NCBI GenBank assembly: GCA_018366195.1 | Contig: JAGZIN010000030.1 | Span: 1 to 26,638, forward strand | Length of the DNA: 26,638 nt | Direction of reading: 5' to 3' | Source: Butyricicoccus pullicaecorum | GTDB lineage: Bacteria; Bacillota; Clostridia; Oscillospirales; Butyricicoccaceae | Shown: positions 23,799-26,638 of the stretch, one piece after another | How the letters are laid out: each line of letters opens with the position of its first letter | Numbering within the stretch: position 1 is the stretch's first letter | Position numbers and translations under genes: made by a program | Notes under the pieces: model-generated | What the model was told of the DNA's origin: nothing | Seen by the model: the letters and a program-made list of their open reading frames with translations, nothing else | Database searches by the model: none

Positions 23799-24635
23799 CT
23801 ATGATACGCCAATCAATCCTTGAATCATAAAGTATCCAAGTACGAGAATGCCCAATAGGATTCGATACCAACCAAATACCTTAAAATCATGCTTTTTGAT
23901 GTATCCCATCAAAAATTTAATCGCAAAGATAGAGACAATAAAGGCAACGACCATGCCCACAATCAGAATTCCGATTTCACCACCAGAAAAGATAGCATCT
24001 GTCTTGAGCAGTTTAATGGCGCTCCCTCCAAACATTGCAGGGATTGCAAGGAAAAATGTGAATTCCGCTGCAACCGTACGAGAAACGCCGATGAGGAGAG
24101 AACCGATGATGGTTGCACCAGAACGTGAGGTTCCGGGAAAAACTGCGGCAATCAGTTGGAATACGCCAATAATAAACGCAGTACGGTATCCAATCGCTGA
24201 AATAGAACGAACGCGCGGCACCTGTCCCCGATTTCGATCTTCAATGAAGATAAACAAAATACCAAATAGAATTAACATAATGGCTACTGTTTGATAATTA
24301 TAAAACCACTTATTTAAGATATCATCAAACAAAACGCCGACGACTCCTGCGGGAATTGATGCGACTAGGATTTTTCCCCACATATTCATCTTTTGAGCAT
24401 CAATTCCCCAATGACCTTTCACCCGAAACGGAAAAATCTTATCCCAATAAATCAAAACAACCGCCAAAATTGCACCCAGTTGAATCACAACCAGAAATAC
24501 ATCCCAAAATGCTTCGCTTACATCAAGCTTTACAAATTCATCTAAAAGAATCATGTGTCCTGTACTGCTGATTGGAAGCCATTCTGTAATGCCTTCTACA
24601 ATACCAAACAGTATCGCTTTCAAAATATCAATCAT
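23799..24635 (-). CDS. uppP: undecaprenyl-diphosphate phosphatase (BacA/UppP)
   Basis: 278 aa integral membrane protein. Motif 1 is E14-x3-E18 in EGITEWLPISSTGH (catalytic Glu pair, with H27), and motif 2 is PGTSRSGAT (167-175, R171). It dephosphorylates undecaprenyl pyrophosphate to recycle the lipid carrier for peptidoglycan and other wall polymers, and confers bacitracin tolerance when abundant. Length is normal for the family. The upstream flank is an IS605 remnant, so its native promoter may have been displaced; I could not pick one with confidence. Genomes often hold more than one copy, so this need not be the essential one. Confidence 0.94.
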   Translation of the reverse strand: MIDILKAILFGIVEGITEWLPISSTGHMILLDEFVKLDVSEAFWDVFLVVIQLGAILAVVLIYWDKIFPFRVKGHWGIDAQKMNMWGKILVASIPAGVVGVLFDDILNKWFYNYQTVAIMLILFGILFIFIEDRNRGQVPRVRSISAIGYRTAFIIGVFQLIAAVFPGTSRSGATIIGSLLIGVSRTVAAEFTFFLAIPAMFGGSAIKLLKTDAIFSGGEIGILIVGMVVAFIVSIFAIKFLMGYIKKHDFKVFGWYRILLGILVLGYFMIQGLIGVS

Positions 24636-24659
24636 GTATTGATGTCACGTCCTCTCTTG

Positions 24660-25085
24660 ATACTCTCCACAGTTCAAACCGAAAGATTCTTGGTTTACTG
24701 ACCGCCGCCTCACCAGCGAGGTCTTACAAGGGCTGCCAGAGCATATCGGTTTGGGCGTGTTTCGCCCTACTAAGTATTTTTGGCTGCGCCAACAGGCGCA
24801 GTCCTTTGTTTAGAATGTTTCTTATCTCAAGCGTGTGATACGCCACACGCCGGACAAATCCACCTCCGCCCTATCCCTTATATACGGATGTTTCTCTTTT
24901 CACGACAGGAACAAGATTGAGCTGATATCCGCCTGCCTTTCGGCAGAGGATTTCACCACTTTTGGTAAAATCATTGTATCAGTCTGCTTGTGATAGGTCA
25001 AGTCTTGACACTCCCCATGGTGAAAGCAAGGGGTTTTACGCCACCCTCGATAAATGATATTTTACGCCGCCTTGCATCGGCACAA
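24660..25085 (-). mobile_element. decayed IS605-type remnants (at least two)
   Basis: The segment 24716-24770 matches the 3' segment of the element at 7411-7465 (48 of 55). Upstream of it on the minus strand is a broken tnpB C-terminus. At 25013-25041 there is a separate right-end copy (TTGACACTCCCCATGG...GCAAGGGG), in the same orientation and continuing into a fragment TTGCATCGGC (25067-25076) that resembles 7420-7427. So two elements of one family were inserted in tandem and then lost most of their bodies. No transposase gene survives here. Confidence 0.7.
24724..24895 (-). pseudogene. frameshifted tnpB C-terminal fragment
   Basis: On the minus strand one frame gives the zinc-ribbon end GGGWICPACGVSHA. 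After a frame change, another gives EIRNILNKGLRLLAQPKILS and so on to a stop at 24726-24724. In intact TnpB these form one continuous stretch (CPxCG..HDRD.NAA.NIL..GLRLLA). A few codons around the HDRDxNAA site are missing, including the RuvC Asp, so the gene is dead. The rest of tnpB is absent. Confidence 0.75.
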
Positions 25086-25108
25086 TAGAGTATGGTGAGA
25101 TTCGTTTG

Positions 25109-25141
25109 ATATGTCCTTGTGACACGGACATATTTATTTTT
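25109..25141 (+). terminator. intrinsic terminator upstream of sstT
   Basis: ATATGTCC (25109-25116), 9-base loop, GGACATAT (25126-25133), then TTTATTTTTT. No plus-strand gene precedes it. It may insulate sstT from transcription through the IS remnants, or be what is left of a lost gene. Confidence 0.6.
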
Positions 25142-25206
25142 TGTTCGCAAAACAATCAAATTTGTTCGAAAAACTTGTTTTCAAGCACAAAAAAATATGA
25201 TATAAT
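25140..25206 (+). promoter_or_regulatory. sstT promoter with two direct repeats
   Basis: The extended -10 TGATATAAT (25198-25206) has a poor -35 TTTTCA 17 bases before it (25178-25183), which suggests dependence on an activator. Two near-identical 14-mers, TTTGTTCGCAAAAC (25140-25153) and TTTGTTCGAAAAAC (25161-25174), lie upstream with a period of 21 bp (two helical turns). This is a natural arrangement for a regulator binding one face of DNA. Confidence 0.5.
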
Positions 25207-25237
25207 CGAAACCAGCGAAATTTAAGGAGAGGGAATT

Positions 25238-26464
25238 ATGAAAAGTTTGATTCACCGTTGGAATGAAATCAGTCTTGTAAAACGCATTCTATGCGGTCTT
25301 TTGCTTGGCGCTGTTTTGGGACTGGTACTCCCACAAGCATCTATTATTATTTTATTCGGAAATTTATTTGTTGGAGCACTTAAGGCAGTCGCTCCGCTGC
25401 TTGTTTTGTTTCTAGTCATGTCTGCACTCTGTAAGCATCAGGCAGGCAAACAAACCAATATGAAACGTATTATCTTTCTATATCTATTGGGAACTTTTGT
25501 GGCAGGCTTTGTTGCCGTTCTGGCAAGCTTCCTATTTCCAATTACATTATCTCTGACATCTTCTGTTTCTGATATCACACCTCCGGGTGGGATTCATGAA
25601 GTTCTGAATACCTTGCTGATGAACTTGGTGGCGAACCCCATAGATGCCCTAATTCAGTCGAATTACATTGGTATTCTTGCATGGGCGATTCTCTTAGGGA
25701 TTGCACTGCGAAACGCTTCTGAGGGTCTTAAGAATGCAATTGAAAGTATTTCTGATGCCCTTTCTCACATCGTTCGATGGGTCATCAGCTGTGCCCCTCT
25801 GGGTGTTATGGGATTGGTATTCAACACCATTTCACAGCAGGGAATTGAATCCCTGTTAAGCTATGGAAAACTGATTCTATTGCTGGTTGGCACAATGGCG
25901 GTTGTTGCTTTTATCATCAATCCCATTATCGTATTTATTGGAATCCGGAAAAACCCTTATCCGCTTGTATTTAAGTGTATTAAGGACAGCGGTATTACAG
26001 CTTTCTTTACTCGTTCTTCGGCTGCCAATATTCCGGTCAATATGCGGCTTTGCGCAGAACTTGGGCTGAACAAGGATACTTACGCCGTATCTATCCCATT
26101 GGGTGCTACCATCAACATGGGTGGTGCAGCCATTACGATTTCAATTCTGGCGTTGGCTGCTGCCCATACGATGGGGATTCATGTAGATTTTGCATCTGCA
26201 CTCATTTTAAGTATCCTATCCGCAGTCAGTGCCTGTGGTGCTTCCGGCGTTGCAGGCGGCTCTCTGCTTTTGGTTCCTCTGGCATGTAGCCTATTTGGTA
26301 TTCCCAATGATATCGCCATGCAGGTTGTTGGTGTTGGATTCATCGTTGGAGTTATTCAGGACTCTTGTGAGACCGCCATCAACTCCTCCACAGACGTACT
26401 GTATACTGCTGTGGCTGAGCTTTCTCAAAGGCGCGAAAAGCTTCCCTCTGCCGAGGAAGCCTAA
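25238..26464 (+). CDS. sstT: serine/threonine:Na+ symporter SstT
   Basis: 408 aa dicarboxylate/amino-acid:cation symporter (DAACS) family, full length. The SstT-type features are AFFTRSSAANIPVNMRLC (re-entrant Ser-rich loop, about 253-270), SIPLGATINMGGAAIT (about 285-300, the cation/substrate site) and VQDSCETAINSSTD near the C-terminus (here GVIQDSCETAINSS). It imports serine and threonine with Na+. AAGGAGAGGG precedes the ATG. It stands alone, with a terminator behind and a possible regulated promoter before it. Confidence 0.94.
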   Translation: MKSLIHRWNEISLVKRILCGLLLGAVLGLVLPQASIIILFGNLFVGALKAVAPLLVLFLVMSALCKHQAGKQTNMKRIIFLYLLGTFVAGFVAVLASFLFPITLSLTSSVSDITPPGGIHEVLNTLLMNLVANPIDALIQSNYIGILAWAILLGIALRNASEGLKNAIESISDALSHIVRWVISCAPLGVMGLVFNTISQQGIESLLSYGKLILLLVGTMAVVAFIINPIIVFIGIRKNPYPLVFKCIKDSGITAFFTRSSAANIPVNMRLCAELGLNKDTYAVSIPLGATINMGGAAITISILALAAAHTMGIHVDFASALILSILSAVSACGASGVAGGSLLLVPLACSLFGIPNDIAMQVVGVGFIVGVIQDSCETAINSSTDVLYTAVAELSQRREKLPSAEEA

Positions 26465-26468
26465 TTGC

Positions 26469-26508
26469 AAAAATGCCTTCCTTTCGTGTGAAAGGAAGGC
26501 ATTTTTTT
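26469..26508 (+). terminator. terminator of sstT
   Basis: AAAAATGCCTTCCTTTC (26469-26485), loop GTGT, GAAAGGAAGGCATTTTT (26490-26506) and further T: a perfect 17-bp stem with the T-run, five bases after the stop. Confidence 0.94.
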
Positions 26509-26540
26509 GTATGCTTCAATCAAAGAAATGCTTATTTCGA

Positions 26541-26572
26541 GAAAAGAAAAAGCAGACTCTTACGAATCTGCT
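26541..26572 (-). terminator. terminator of the rRNA operon at the right end
   Basis: On the minus strand AGCAGATTC, loop GTAA, GAGTCTGCT (one G-T pair) is followed by TTTTTCTTTTC. It comes directly after the 5S 3' end and closes the operon that enters from the right. Confidence 0.85.
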
Positions 26573-26579
26573 TTATGTG

Positions 26580-26638
26580 CGCGCCGTGTTATTTTCCCGG
26601 GCCGTCTCCAGCCAAGTATTTTCACCGTTAATGAGCTT
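26580..26638 (-). rRNA. rrf: 5S ribosomal RNA, 3' part (truncated by the window end)
   Basis: On the minus strand, the last 59 bases read AAGCTCATTAACGG..., then ATACTTGGCTGGAGACGG and CCCGGGAAAATAACACGG. These are the middle and 3' half of a clostridial 5S rRNA (loop E and helix IV/V). About half the molecule should lie to the right of the window. The 3' end is placed near 26580, just before the terminator. Confidence 0.87.

Overview
The window reads as DNA from a low-to-mid-GC Gram-positive member of the Clostridia. Evidence: strong AGGAG/AGGAGG ribosome sites, TTG starts, consensus TTGACA/TATAAT promoters, many intrinsic terminators, a BmrCD-type ABC exporter, an SstT carrier and IS200/IS605 remnants. 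A gut Oscillospirales-like organism is my guess from protein style only.

Both ends are ribosomal. Position 1 lies in the 5' leader of an rRNA operon read leftward from two tandem promoters (111-139 and 234-262). The last 59 bases are the 3' part of a 5S rRNA on the same strand, followed by its terminator. The window is therefore either a chromosomal segment between two rrn operons of the same orientation, or the non-rRNA part of a circular molecule carrying one rrn operon. The sequence cannot separate these.

Layout: 512-2526 holds a short tyrosine recombinase and a MATE exporter. 2584-5074 (minus) holds a PdaA-like polysaccharide deacetylase, a small unidentified protein and a lipoprotein nuclease. 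5100-10125 is a plasmid-like module: AT-rich DNA with three iteron-like repeats, a winged-helix candidate replication initiator, its long leader, and parB/parA lying inside an IS200/IS605-type frame (tnpA and left-end hairpin on one side, a gutted tnpB and right-end hairpin on the other). 10298-14461 is a heterodimeric ABC exporter with a MarR repressor. 14776-19465 is sbcC, sbcD and an IclR regulator, divergent from kdgA-kdgK (19651-21347) for 2-keto-3-deoxygluconate catabolism. Then come a small Cys-rich protein, a marR-MATE operon, uppP, an IS605 graveyard, sstT and the 5S end.

The most striking signal is upstream of the candidate rep gene. A consensus promoter on the minus strand (7253-7225) starts a leader of about 420 nt. 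A facing consensus promoter (6999-7027) makes a structured RNA of about 180 nt, antisense to that leader, ending at a strong terminator. Just past the overlap the leader carries its own terminator, whose 5' arm can pair instead with two upstream leader segments. This is the layout of antisense-RNA-driven transcription attenuation known from pT181 and pIP501, here on an initiator with a duplicated winged-helix domain that I do not recognise as either of those Rep families.
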